From: Stieleria magnilauensis
Lineage (GTDB): Bacteria > Planctomycetota > Planctomycetia > Pirellulales > Pirellulaceae
NCBI GenBank assembly: GCA_007753675.1
Contig: CP036432.1
Span: 8,930,233 to 8,994,232 of the forward strand
Length of the DNA stretch: 64,000 nt
Direction of reading: 5' to 3'
Of the stretch, positions 42,863 through 50,720 are shown piece after piece; the first letter of the stretch is position 1, and the number at the start of each line of letters is the position of its first letter. Below the pieces are notes generated by a model that did no database searches, was not told the origin of the DNA, and saw only the letters and a list, made by a program, of their open reading frames with translations. The translations under genes and the position numbers were made by a program.

Positions 42863-42935
42863 CCCACGGATGGCAGCGCGAACCCACGGATGACAGGGTG
42901 CAAAAAATCCGTGGGTTCGCGCTGCCATCCGTGGG
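42863..42935. repeat. perfect 29-bp palindrome with conserved loop, copy A
   Basis: The arms (42863-42891 and 42907-42935) are perfectly complementary over 29 bases and are built from CCCACGGAT twice with GGCAGCGCGAA between. The 15-base loop is GACAGGGTGCAAAAA. The element lies between the PpiD-like gene (plus) and the glycosyltransferase (minus), where it could also act as a terminator. A second copy with the same loop is at 50359-50428. Confidence 0.9.
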
Positions 42936-42960
42936 TCTTGTTTTCCGCGGCATCCTTAAT

Positions 42961-44073
42961 TCAAACGTCGCCAGAGCGCGAACCAACCGTCTCCAGCGCC
43001 GAATCGATCGCACGGACGACCCGATCGATTCGGTAATCGGCAATCCGACGGCGACATCGCTCGCTCAGCCGCTCTCGGTCCGCCGGCGTTTGCAATCCCT
43101 TGATGATTTCGGCGGCCTGTTCGATCGCCCTGTACCGCAGTGACTCCGGGACGTACTCGACATAGCTCAGTCCATCGGGCGTGACCGGAATCGCGCCGGC
43201 CCAGATCGCTTCACAAATCGCGATGCCAAAAAATTCGTGTTCGGCGGTCGAGACCACGACGTCGATTTGGCCGAGCCGAGCTTCATACGCGTCGCGCGAC
43301 TCGGCGTAGTCGTCAAACTGAATCGATGCCCCGTGGCGAGCGCGAATCTCATCGATCACTTCGCGACGGCGTCCCCTCTTTCCGAGCAGAATCAACTCGA
43401 ATCGCACCGCTTGAGCAGTCAGACAATCGAGCAACGCCAAGAACCGATCGGGTCGCTTGTCATGCTCGAATCGCCCCACCCACCCCAACCGGATCGGTGC
43501 ATCATCGCGACTCGCGGTGTCACGGATTTTCGGCGGTCGAAAACCCGGAGCGATCACCCGGCTCGCCTGTTCGATCCCCTTCAGATCGATCGTTTGTCGA
43601 GCATCGGGCATGCGGCTGATGAAGTCACGTGACAGCTCAAAAAACGTCCGTCGATTGAATTCCGAATTAAACCAACACGCATCGGAGGCGGCGGCGGTCA
43701 ACAGATTGGTGAACCCGAAATGATGATCCGTCCTGGCATCGGGTGCCTGCGGATAAGCCCACTGGTTCTCGTGAAAGTAGGTCACCACCGGTACGTCACC
43801 CAGCCAGCGGAACCGGGCATCGCGTGACGCCAACCCCAGCCAAGTCGGCAGATCCAACATGTCGCTGGCCAACACCACCTCGGGCACGCCGTGTGATTGA
43901 ACCAAATCAGCAACCAACGGGCAGAGCTGCACCGGTGCCGATCGCATCCGCCATTTCCAGTGACGCGCCGGCAACGTGGCCAGTGACCAACGGTGCCGGC
44001 TGCCGGCGATCACGCCATCCAGGAACGCCTGATGGCTGCCACCGTAATATGGCTCGATCGCGAGGACCTGCAT
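42961..44073 (-). CDS. DUF3524/QTMAN-like glycosyltransferase
   Basis: The 370-residue protein has the hallmark N-terminus of the DUF3524 family, IEPYYGGSHQAFLDG (7-20), the family of human GTDC1/QTMAN (tRNA-queuosine alpha-mannosyltransferase). A GT-B C-terminal half carries RLGWVGRFEHDKRPDRFLAL and a terminal EHEFFGIAICEAIWAGAIPV donor-site motif with the usual Glu. The ATG at 44073 overlaps the stop of the nucleotide-sugar dehydrogenase as TGATG, so they are coupled. The family name points to tRNA-Q; the neighbour points to an envelope sugar pathway. I cannot decide. Confidence 0.82.
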   Translation of the reverse strand: MQVLAIEPYYGGSHQAFLDGVIAGSRHRWSLATLPARHWKWRMRSAPVQLCPLVADLVQSHGVPEVVLASDMLDLPTWLGLASRDARFRWLGDVPVVTYFHENQWAYPQAPDARTDHHFGFTNLLTAAASDACWFNSEFNRRTFFELSRDFISRMPDARQTIDLKGIEQASRVIAPGFRPPKIRDTASRDDAPIRLGWVGRFEHDKRPDRFLALLDCLTAQAVRFELILLGKRGRRREVIDEIRARHGASIQFDDYAESRDAYEARLGQIDVVVSTAEHEFFGIAICEAIWAGAIPVTPDGLSYVEYVPESLRYRAIEQAAEIIKGLQTPADRERLSERCRRRIADYRIDRVVRAIDSALETVGSRSGDV

Positions 44074-45404
44074 CAGCACTTACGAATGCGTTCGCGGTGC
44101 GACTTGACCGCCGCGGTCGCGTTGCGGGTGTCGACGACCAGCGCGCTGTGCCGGACGATTTGTTCGTAGTCGAACGCCGTGTGGTCGGTCGCGATCAACA
44201 CCGCATCTTGCGACGCCAAAAATTCCGGGGTGAGCGTCTGACTGTGCATTTCCGGCAGATCGTAGTGCCGCATCGAAGGCAGGTGGGGCACATGGGGATC
44301 GCTGTACGTCAGCTCGGCACCTTGTTCGAGCAACAATTCCATCAGCTCAAACGATGGACTCTCTCGGGGATCATCGACGTCCTTTTTGTAGGCGACGCCC
44401 AACAGACAGATCTTGCTGCCGTTGACGGGTTTTCGAAACTCATTCAAGAACTCCGAGGTGCGCGAGACGACATACGCGGGCATCGAGCGATTGACTTCAC
44501 CGGCCAACTCGATGAACCGCGCATTGCAGCCTTGCTTGCGTGCCAACCAAGAAAGATAAAACGGATCGATCGGAATGCAGTGGCCGCCCAGCCCGGGGCC
44601 GGGATAAAACGCCTGAAACCCGAACGGTTTCGTCTTGGCGGCGTTGACGACTTCCCAAACGTCGATGCCCATTTCGTCGAACAGTACTTTCAACTCGTTG
44701 ACCAACGCGATGTTGACGGCACGATAAATGTTCTCCAACACCTTGGCCGCTTCGGCGACTTCGCAATTGGAAACCGGCACCACGCCGGCCACGGCCGATT
44801 CGTAGAGCGCCGCGGCACAGGCCTGGCTGTCTTCGTTGATCGCACCGACGACCTTGGGGATCCCGGCAGCGGAGAAATCAGGATTGCCCGGATCTTCGCG
44901 TTCGGGACTGTAGGCGACAAAGAAATCGCTCCCTGCCGATAGCCCGGCCTGTTCAAGAATCGGCACCATCACGTCGCGTGTCGTCGTCGGATAGGTGGTG
45001 CTTTCCAGCACGACCAGTTGCCCGGCGCGCAGCGTCTTGGCAATCGCCTGGCAGGTGCCGACGACGTATTTCAAATCCGGGTCGCGGGCTTCATCCAACG
45101 GCGTCGGAACACAGATCAACAACACGTCCGGCTCGGACAGACGGCCCATGTCGTCGGTCGCGTCGAACAGTTTCTTTTCAATCCAAGCGGCGATCTTGGA
45201 ATCGTCGATGTGCTTGATGTAGCTTTTTCCGCCCAGCAAACTCTTCACCTTGCTCGGATCGACGTCGAACCCGACGCACTTGAAACCGGCCTGGGTGAAC
45301 GCGTCAATCAACGGCAATCCGACGTACCCAAGCCCGATCACCCCGACGGTGCAAGTGCGGTCAGCGATGGCACGGAGAAGCGACTGACAGGAATCGGAGG
45401 ACAT
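44073..45404 (-). CDS. UDP-N-acetylhexosamine 6-dehydrogenase (WecC/WbpA-like)
   Basis: This NAD-dependent enzyme oxidises C6 of a nucleotide sugar to the uronic acid. The Rossmann motif VGVIGLGYVGLP, the middle KPFGFQAFYPGPGLGGHCIP with catalytic Cys276, and the NPDF/PREDPGNP (here YSPEREDPGNPDF) signature of the UDP-N-acetyl-D-glucosamine/-mannosamine group are all present. A C-terminal UDP-binding domain (LLGVAYKKDVDDPRESPSFE) completes it. The ATG at 45404 has CAGG upstream. It lies between an LptF/G-type permease (98 bases upstream) and the coupled glycosyltransferase. Confidence 0.92.
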   Translation of the reverse strand: MSSDSCQSLLRAIADRTCTVGVIGLGYVGLPLIDAFTQAGFKCVGFDVDPSKVKSLLGGKSYIKHIDDSKIAAWIEKKLFDATDDMGRLSEPDVLLICVPTPLDEARDPDLKYVVGTCQAIAKTLRAGQLVVLESTTYPTTTRDVMVPILEQAGLSAGSDFFVAYSPEREDPGNPDFSAAGIPKVVGAINEDSQACAAALYESAVAGVVPVSNCEVAEAAKVLENIYRAVNIALVNELKVLFDEMGIDVWEVVNAAKTKPFGFQAFYPGPGLGGHCIPIDPFYLSWLARKQGCNARFIELAGEVNRSMPAYVVSRTSEFLNEFRKPVNGSKICLLGVAYKKDVDDPRESPSFELMELLLEQGAELTYSDPHVPHLPSMRHYDLPEMHSQTLTPEFLASQDAVLIATDHTAFDYEQIVRHSALVVDTRNATAAVKSHRERIRKC

Positions 45405-45502
45405 CAAACGACCTGGGGGGCAAGGCAACGGACGAAAACGCCGAAAACGGGCAAGTTTAGTCCTGTCGGCCAATCCTACCAGCGCCCGCCCCGACAGCTT
45501 TC

Positions 45503-46690
45503 TCAGTAGCGCCGCACCCGATTCACTAAAATCACCCCGATCGCGCCAAGTGCAACGTTGCCCAGCCAGACCCCGTAGGGAGGGATGACGCTGTCCTTGG
45601 CCTGATTCAATCCCAAGATGAACAACGGGTAATACAGCAGCAGCGTCGGTAGAAAACAGCGTCCAAACGTCGTCCAGTAGTCGCTGGTCCGAGCCAGCAT
45701 CGCCAGTGGGGCACCGATAAAGACGAAAAAGAAACAGCTAAACCCTTCGGCCCAGCGGCGCCACGGTTCGATCCGCAGCCGCGTCAATCGCCGTTTACTC
45801 GCTTCCAGCTGAGCCATCTTCTGCTGGCCGGCTGGACCCGCGATCTCCTCGGTCCTGCTGGTCAGAATCGAAAAACCGGTATGCGCCGCCAATTCGCCGA
45901 TCGCGGCGTGCGAACGCGCGTCCTGGCTCAGTCGTTCGATCTGGATCAGACTCAACGGCAGCTCGCTGGGACGCGTTTCCGCTTGCGACGGCGTCCGCAG
46001 GGTGCGGGACAATTGGATCGGCACCTCCGTTTTGCCCGGCACGAAGCCCTGAATCGAACCGCCTCGGTCCCAACGACTATCGGTCAGTTCCAACATCAGC
46101 GTTTCGTTCTCCACATCCAATGTCAACCGACCCTCACGGGCCTGCATTTTCATCGGCGTCCCGCCGCTGTGGACCGTCACCGTCGGATACTCCAACCGTT
46201 GCCCTTTGACGTCATGGACGTGAATCGAAAACCCATCATCGGTGTATGAAAGCTGACTTCGCATCTTGCGATAAACAATGTCTTCGATCGAGAGCATCAC
46301 CACGCGATTGACGCCCGGTCGCCCCCAGGACACCGCCAAATCACTCATGTAGACCGCGATCGGGCTAAGCAAAAACGCGAACACGAAGGCCGGTTGCAGG
46401 ATTTTCAGCGGCGAAATCCCCGACGCCTTCACCGTCGCCACCTCGCCGTCGCCGGCCATCCGCCCATACACACACGACACCGCGAATAACGCCGTCGCCG
46501 GAAACGCGAATTGAAGCGAAATCGGCAGTACAAAGGGCAACAGTTTGACGATCGCAAACGGGCCCAACCCCTCGCGCAGCAGCGTTCGCCCGACGCCGAT
46601 CAACAAGATCAACAGCGTCAAAGCGATCAATGCAACGACGAAAATCTTCATGATTTCCGCCAAGATGTAACGAGTTAGCCGAGTGGGCAT
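45503..46690 (-). CDS. LptF/LptG-family lipid export permease
   Basis: This 395-residue membrane protein has the YjgP/YjgQ layout: three N-terminal helices (MKIFVVALIALTLLILLIGV; LLPFVLPISLQFAFPATALF; ILQPAFVFAFLLSPIAVYM) with ERLDGEV-like MAGDGEVATVKASGI at the cytosolic coupling loop, a periplasmic jellyroll-like middle region (about 130-280), and three more helices. LptF and LptG move lipopolysaccharide from the inner membrane with LptB. Only one such gene is here, and no other Lpt genes lie nearby, so whether it is LptF or LptG is not resolved. Confidence 0.87.
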   Translation of the reverse strand: MPTRLTRYILAEIMKIFVVALIALTLLILLIGVGRTLLREGLGPFAIVKLLPFVLPISLQFAFPATALFAVSCVYGRMAGDGEVATVKASGISPLKILQPAFVFAFLLSPIAVYMSDLAVSWGRPGVNRVVMLSIEDIVYRKMRSQLSYTDDGFSIHVHDVKGQRLEYPTVTVHSGGTPMKMQAREGRLTLDVENETLMLELTDSRWDRGGSIQGFVPGKTEVPIQLSRTLRTPSQAETRPSELPLSLIQIERLSQDARSHAAIGELAAHTGFSILTSRTEEIAGPAGQQKMAQLEASKRRLTRLRIEPWRRWAEGFSCFFFVFIGAPLAMLARTSDYWTTFGRCFLPTLLLYYPLFILGLNQAKDSVIPPYGVWLGNVALGAIGVILVNRVRRY

Positions 46691-46912
46691 GGAGTGGATT
46701 CATTCACGTTCAGCGAGACACCCTACGACGGACCAAGCGTTTGGACCCCGCACCAACCGCCACACAAACGAAGTTTTCACTGCGGAACCGGTTCGTAACA
46801 AAAACACACCTAACGGGGGTAGTCCGGTTTTTCTTTGAAAAATGGAAGAAGCCAACCACTTTCCGAGACAAATTGTCTACCTTTGATCGTCTACCCAGTG
46901 CCCCGGTGACTT
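46691..46912. other. divergent intergenic region, promoter side of LptF/G
   Basis: This begins a 430-base gap between two divergent genes. It should hold the LptF/G promoter. I see no gene. A long open frame on the opposite strand here is a shadow of the secretin-N gene. Confidence 0.4.
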
Positions 46913-46958
46913 TTCGACCTGGGGTTCCACGGATATTCGACCTGGGGTTCCACGGATA
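46913..46958. repeat. 23-base perfect tandem duplication
   Basis: Two identical copies of TTCGACCTGGGGTTCCACGG followed by ATA lie head to tail (46913-46935, 46936-46958). They immediately precede a GGTACC-type hairpin element. The unit is not seen elsewhere in the window. Confidence 0.85.
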
Positions 46959-46959
46959 A

Positions 46960-47021
46960 GGGGTCGGGAACCCAAAACCGAAGGGCCTAAAGGTTGCTTC
47001 GCATTTTTGGTACCAGCCCCC
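46960..47021. repeat. GGTACC-type hairpin repeat, copy 1
   Basis: The 62-base element has ends GGGGTCGGGAACC and GGTACCAGCCCCC and an inner GCTTCGCATTTTTGG. The reverse complement of 59820-59881 carries the same ends and the same inner block, so these are two copies in opposite orientation. The remaining 99 bases to the secretin-N gene have no clear feature. Confidence 0.65.
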
Positions 47022-47120
47022 GATTCCGCTCGCAATTTGTTTGTGCGTCTGGTCTCGCCCGGTCATACTACCGAGTCCCCCTACCGCCTCCTTCCCTTTT
47101 CCCGATTTCGGTGATTCGCG

Positions 47121-50100
47121 GTGCCCCAACGACGAATTCACAAACCAACGCTGACGTACCTGATCCTCCTGGCGATCACCGCTGGCCCGACAACCCTGTG
47201 GGGTCAGGCGCCAACGATGACGGTCGTCGGACCGGACGGTAAGCCACGAGCCATGCCGGTCTCGGGCGACCCGTTCTCGGGCCCCAAACCGGCCAATCCC
47301 AACGCCAAGCCAGGGGAAACACCGGAGCCGGGCAAAGCAGAAGCGAAGGAAGGCGACAAGAAGCCGGAGCAACCGCCCGAACCTAAAATCATCCGACGCG
47401 GCGACCAGGAAACCGGCGATGCCGATCCGGATGAATTGAAAGCCACCGTCGGGCCCGACGGTAAAGTCGCGTTCCAATTCCGCAATCAGCCCTGGGTCGA
47501 ACTCGTTCAATGGCTGGCCGAGATTGCCGATCAACCGCTCGACTGGCAGGAGTTGCCCGCCGACCGCGTGAACCTGCGCTCCCCTGGACGATACACCGTC
47601 GAAGAAACCAAAGACCTGTTCAACCGCCATCTGCTCGCCCGCGGCTACACGTTGTTGGAAATGCCCGGCGGGATCACCGTCGCAAAAACCGAAGGGATCA
47701 ACGCGGCGATGGTGCCTCGGGTGGACATCGACGAGCTGGACGAAATGATGCCGCACACCTTTGTCCGCGCATCACTCGAACTCGGCTGGCTGTCGAGTGA
47801 AAAGATGGCCGAAGAACTCAAACCGATGATCAGCAGCAACGGCCGACTGACCGCGTTGACGACGACCAACCGCATCGAGGCGATGGACGCGGCGATCAAC
47901 CTTCGCCAAGTCGTCCAGTTGCTCGAACAGGAACGCAACCAATCCAGCCGCGAAGCGCTCGCCCCGGAATTTCGATTGCGGTACATCCCGGCCGAGACGG
48001 CTAAGACCATGCTGGAAGAGTTCTTGGGCGTCGAAAAAAAATCCAATGCCCCGATGTCACCGCAACAGATGGCGATGATGCAGCAGATGGCGCGGCAGAA
48101 CGGCGGGCAACCGGCGCCACCGCCGAAGAAAGCCGAAATCTCCATCGTCGCCAACACGCGTCAAAACTCCGTCTTCATTCGTGCCCCGGTGGATCGGATC
48201 GCGATTGCGGGCGAATTCATCAATCGCATCGATGTCCCCAGCCAAGGACTCGCCTCGCTGTCAGACATCGAATCGCGCCTTCAAGTCTTTCGCTTGACGT
48301 CCATCGACCCCGAAAAGCTGATCGAGATCATCGGCGAAATGAACGTCATGGAACCCACGACTCGGATCCGCGCCGATGAAGACAACAAAGCCCTGATCGT
48401 GTCGGGCTCGGCTGCGGATCGCTTCATCATCGACCGACTGATCAAGCGGCTCGATGGCAGCGGACGACAATTCGAAGTGCTCCAGTTGCGCCGACTCGAG
48501 GCCAACGAGGTCGCCGAGTCGATCGCCTTTTTGATGGGCCAAGACAAAGACGACGACAAGAATTCCAACTCGCGGCGTTCCTACTTCTACGGCTATGGCT
48601 ACGGCAACCAACAAGAAGACAAGAATGAAGACGAGTTTCGGGTCGCCGCCAACTCGCGGTTTCGGCAAGTCCTGCTGTGGGCCAACGAATCGGAGATGGA
48701 ACAGGTTCGCAACCTGCTGATCAAGCTCGGGGAATTGCCGCCGCCGGGAGGCAGCCCACGCACCGTCCGCCGCATCGATGCCACCTCCGGGCCGGAAACC
48801 TATGACTACCTGATGCGTCTGAAACAACAATGGTCCCAGTTGTCCGACGCCCCCTTGGAGCTGCCCGACGCGACCGAGTTCGTCGACCCCGTTGCCCGCG
48901 AGGACGACGACGACACAGACGACGAGACGGAGCAGGGCGAAGCGAAACCAAAAATCGACATGGGCTTGGAAACCAGACATGAAACGCCCGACAGGCGCGA
49001 CGCGTCCACCTCGACCGTTGCGGCCGAGTCGGCGCGGTCGAGTAACGGCGATCAACTGACGGCGACCCAGGCAGATACGCCGCAAACCGCCGACCCGGCG
49101 ACACCGTCGAGCGAATCGAGCGACGATTCTCCGATTCGATCCGCCCAAGACTTTGATCGCTTGTTCGGAAGCCGCGATCAAGAGAAAGCGTCAACAGAAA
49201 ACCAACGCGCGACGGGGTCACAAGAGTCCTCGTCGGATCTGTCCCCGATTCAAATCCAACTGGACGAAGACGGCAATTTGTTGTTGCTCGGATCCAACAC
49301 CAAAGCGCTCGACCAACTGGAAAACCTGATGCTTCAGGTGGCGCCCCCGAAACGACCCTATCACGTCTTCAAAATCAAACACCAGTCCGCCGGATACATC
49401 CAGCTGAACCTGGAAGAATACTTTGAAGACAAAGAAGACAAGGACGACGACTCGAATGGTTCCTACCGCTACTATTTCTACGACTTCGAAGATTCGTCCG
49501 ACGACGGCCCCAAGGGATTGGAAAAGGACAACGAACTACGATTCGTCTACGACCCCGACACCAACACCATCGTCGTCAGCGGCGCGACCTCTTCGCAGCT
49601 ACGCACCATTAGCGAGCTGATCGAGTTGTGGGATGTCGCCGAACCGGTCAACAAACGCCGCATGCGTTACACCAAACTGGTGAACATTGAATTCGGCAGC
49701 GCCGAAACCATCGCCGAAACCGTCAAAGAGGCGTATCGCGATCTGCTCAGCAGCAACGACAAGACGTTTGCCAAGGCGGGACGCGGCGGCGGGGGTGGAG
49801 CACCGGGCGGCGACGAGAAATCGTCTGGACGAGAAAAACAAGGCAGCGGCCTGGTCGACGGCGACAACGGCCGGGACGGCGGCGACGTGGATTTTTCGTT
49901 CAAAGGCAAACTGTCGATGGGCGTCGACACCGTCGGCAATACGCTGCTGGTCAGTGCCGAAGGCGAACCGCTGTTGGATCTGGTGATCGAAATGATTCAC
50001 AAATTAGACCTGGCCGCAAAACCCGCCGGCGACATGCAAATCATTTCACTCTCGGGCAACACCAGCGCCAAATCGATTCAAGATGCTCTGAAGGCCTTCG

Positions 50101-50186
50101 GCGGCAAGGGAGCCAGCGAATCCAGTCCGCCGCAATCCCCCGCCCGCCCCGGCGGCCCGCCGGCCAGCGATCGCGAACCTCGCTAG
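47121..50186 (+). CDS. secretin N-domain repeat protein without the barrel
   Basis: This 1021-residue protein has an N-terminal signal-like hydrophobic segment (about 9-27), a Pro/Lys/Glu-rich linker, an STN-like unit near residue 125 (WVELVQWLAEIADQPLDW), and about five N1/NolW-type modules starting near 282 (FRLRYIPAETAKTMLEEFL), 386 (LQVFRLTSIDPEKLIEII), 450 (EVLQLRRLEANEVAESIA), 746 (HVFKIKHQSAGYIQLNLE) and 848 (RYTKLVNIEFGSAETIAE). It ends without the secretin beta-barrel. Between modules 3 and 4 is an acidic, Ser/Thr-rich region. The start is GTG at 47121. The stop is a TAG in a CTAG-bounded element. A periplasmic scaffold is inferred. Confidence 0.75.
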   Translation: MPQRRIHKPTLTYLILLAITAGPTTLWGQAPTMTVVGPDGKPRAMPVSGDPFSGPKPANPNAKPGETPEPGKAEAKEGDKKPEQPPEPKIIRRGDQETGDADPDELKATVGPDGKVAFQFRNQPWVELVQWLAEIADQPLDWQELPADRVNLRSPGRYTVEETKDLFNRHLLARGYTLLEMPGGITVAKTEGINAAMVPRVDIDELDEMMPHTFVRASLELGWLSSEKMAEELKPMISSNGRLTALTTTNRIEAMDAAINLRQVVQLLEQERNQSSREALAPEFRLRYIPAETAKTMLEEFLGVEKKSNAPMSPQQMAMMQQMARQNGGQPAPPPKKAEISIVANTRQNSVFIRAPVDRIAIAGEFINRIDVPSQGLASLSDIESRLQVFRLTSIDPEKLIEIIGEMNVMEPTTRIRADEDNKALIVSGSAADRFIIDRLIKRLDGSGRQFEVLQLRRLEANEVAESIAFLMGQDKDDDKNSNSRRSYFYGYGYGNQQEDKNEDEFRVAANSRFRQVLLWANESEMEQVRNLLIKLGELPPPGGSPRTVRRIDATSGPETYDYLMRLKQQWSQLSDAPLELPDATEFVDPVAREDDDDTDDETEQGEAKPKIDMGLETRHETPDRRDASTSTVAAESARSSNGDQLTATQADTPQTADPATPSSESSDDSPIRSAQDFDRLFGSRDQEKASTENQRATGSQESSSDLSPIQIQLDEDGNLLLLGSNTKALDQLENLMLQVAPPKRPYHVFKIKHQSAGYIQLNLEEYFEDKEDKDDDSNGSYRYYFYDFEDSSDDGPKGLEKDNELRFVYDPDTNTIVVSGATSSQLRTISELIELWDVAEPVNKRRMRYTKLVNIEFGSAETIAETVKEAYRDLLSSNDKTFAKAGRGGGGGAPGGDEKSSGREKQGSGLVDGDNGRDGGDVDFSFKGKLSMGVDTVGNTLLVSAEGEPLLDLVIEMIHKLDLAAKPAGDMQIISLSGNTSAKSIQDALKAFGGKGASESSPPQSPARPGGPPASDREPR

Positions 50187-50317
50187 TCGTCTATCGCAGC
50201 TCAATTTCCGGGTAGTGGACGAGGCGACGAGTCCTCTGCAGTCGGCATCTTGGCCAGGACTCGTCGCCTCGTCCACGACCGCCTACACGCGAACACCAAG
50301 GTGCGGCAGAATACGAG
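50183..50317. repeat. CTAG-bounded palindromic miniature element, copy 3
   Basis: This 135-bp copy begins with the CTAG that contains the TAG stop of the secretin-N gene and ends at CGAG, a one-base variant of CTAG. Its arms (50211-50234 and 50257-50280) pair over 24 bases with one change, around a 22-base loop. From the stop it reads TCGTCTATCGCAGCTCAATT, matching copies 1 and 2 in order and orientation. At the other end, read on the opposite strand, is GTATTCTGCCGCACC, matching copy 2. Confidence 0.87.
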
Positions 50318-50358
50318 CGATTGAGCCACATAACCGGGTGAACCAGCGGTAAGAATAA

Positions 50359-50428
50359 CCACGGATGGCAGCGCGAACCGCGGATGACAGGGTGCAAAAT
50401 ATCCGCGGGTTCGCGCTGCCATCAGTGG
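50359..50428. repeat. 29-bp-type palindrome with conserved loop, copy B
   Basis: The arms CCACGGATGGCAGCGCGAAC (continuing CGCGGAT) and ATCCGCGGGTTCGCGCTGCC (continuing ATCAGTGG) form a stem with a few mismatches around the loop GACAGGGTGCAAAAT. The loop matches copy A at 42863 in 14 of 15 bases, though a loop is not needed for pairing. It lies 42 bases after the CTAG-bounded copy 3. The remaining 290 bases to the MMPL gene hold no gene I can support. Confidence 0.85.
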
Positions 50429-50720
50429 GCTCAGTCAGTGGGCTCAGTGTGCGGAAACGGGGACACGCGTTGGCCAACGGCCATCGACAACATCGGCTTG
50501 GTCTTGGGGTAGGGCGTCGTGGAAATCTAGCGGCAAAAAAGGATGGGTACAGGCACACCACCCAAGCGCCGGCCATCCCCCTGAAAACAGGCCCCCGCAT
50601 CACAAGTTGCCCCCATTGGTGTACGCTTGTCGGACGACGTTTTGCCGCGGTGTTTAAAATGCCCGGCTGTTGACATCCCCACGATGTTCACCGCACGACG
50701 CCCACCGCCCACAATCCACG

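Noticed and set aside
46710..47756. Long minus-strand open frame (348 codons) overlapping the secretin-N gene
   Set aside because: It overlaps the N-terminal 210 codons of a well-supported plus-strand gene, has no recognisable domain, and its composition is that of a GC-rich shadow frame.
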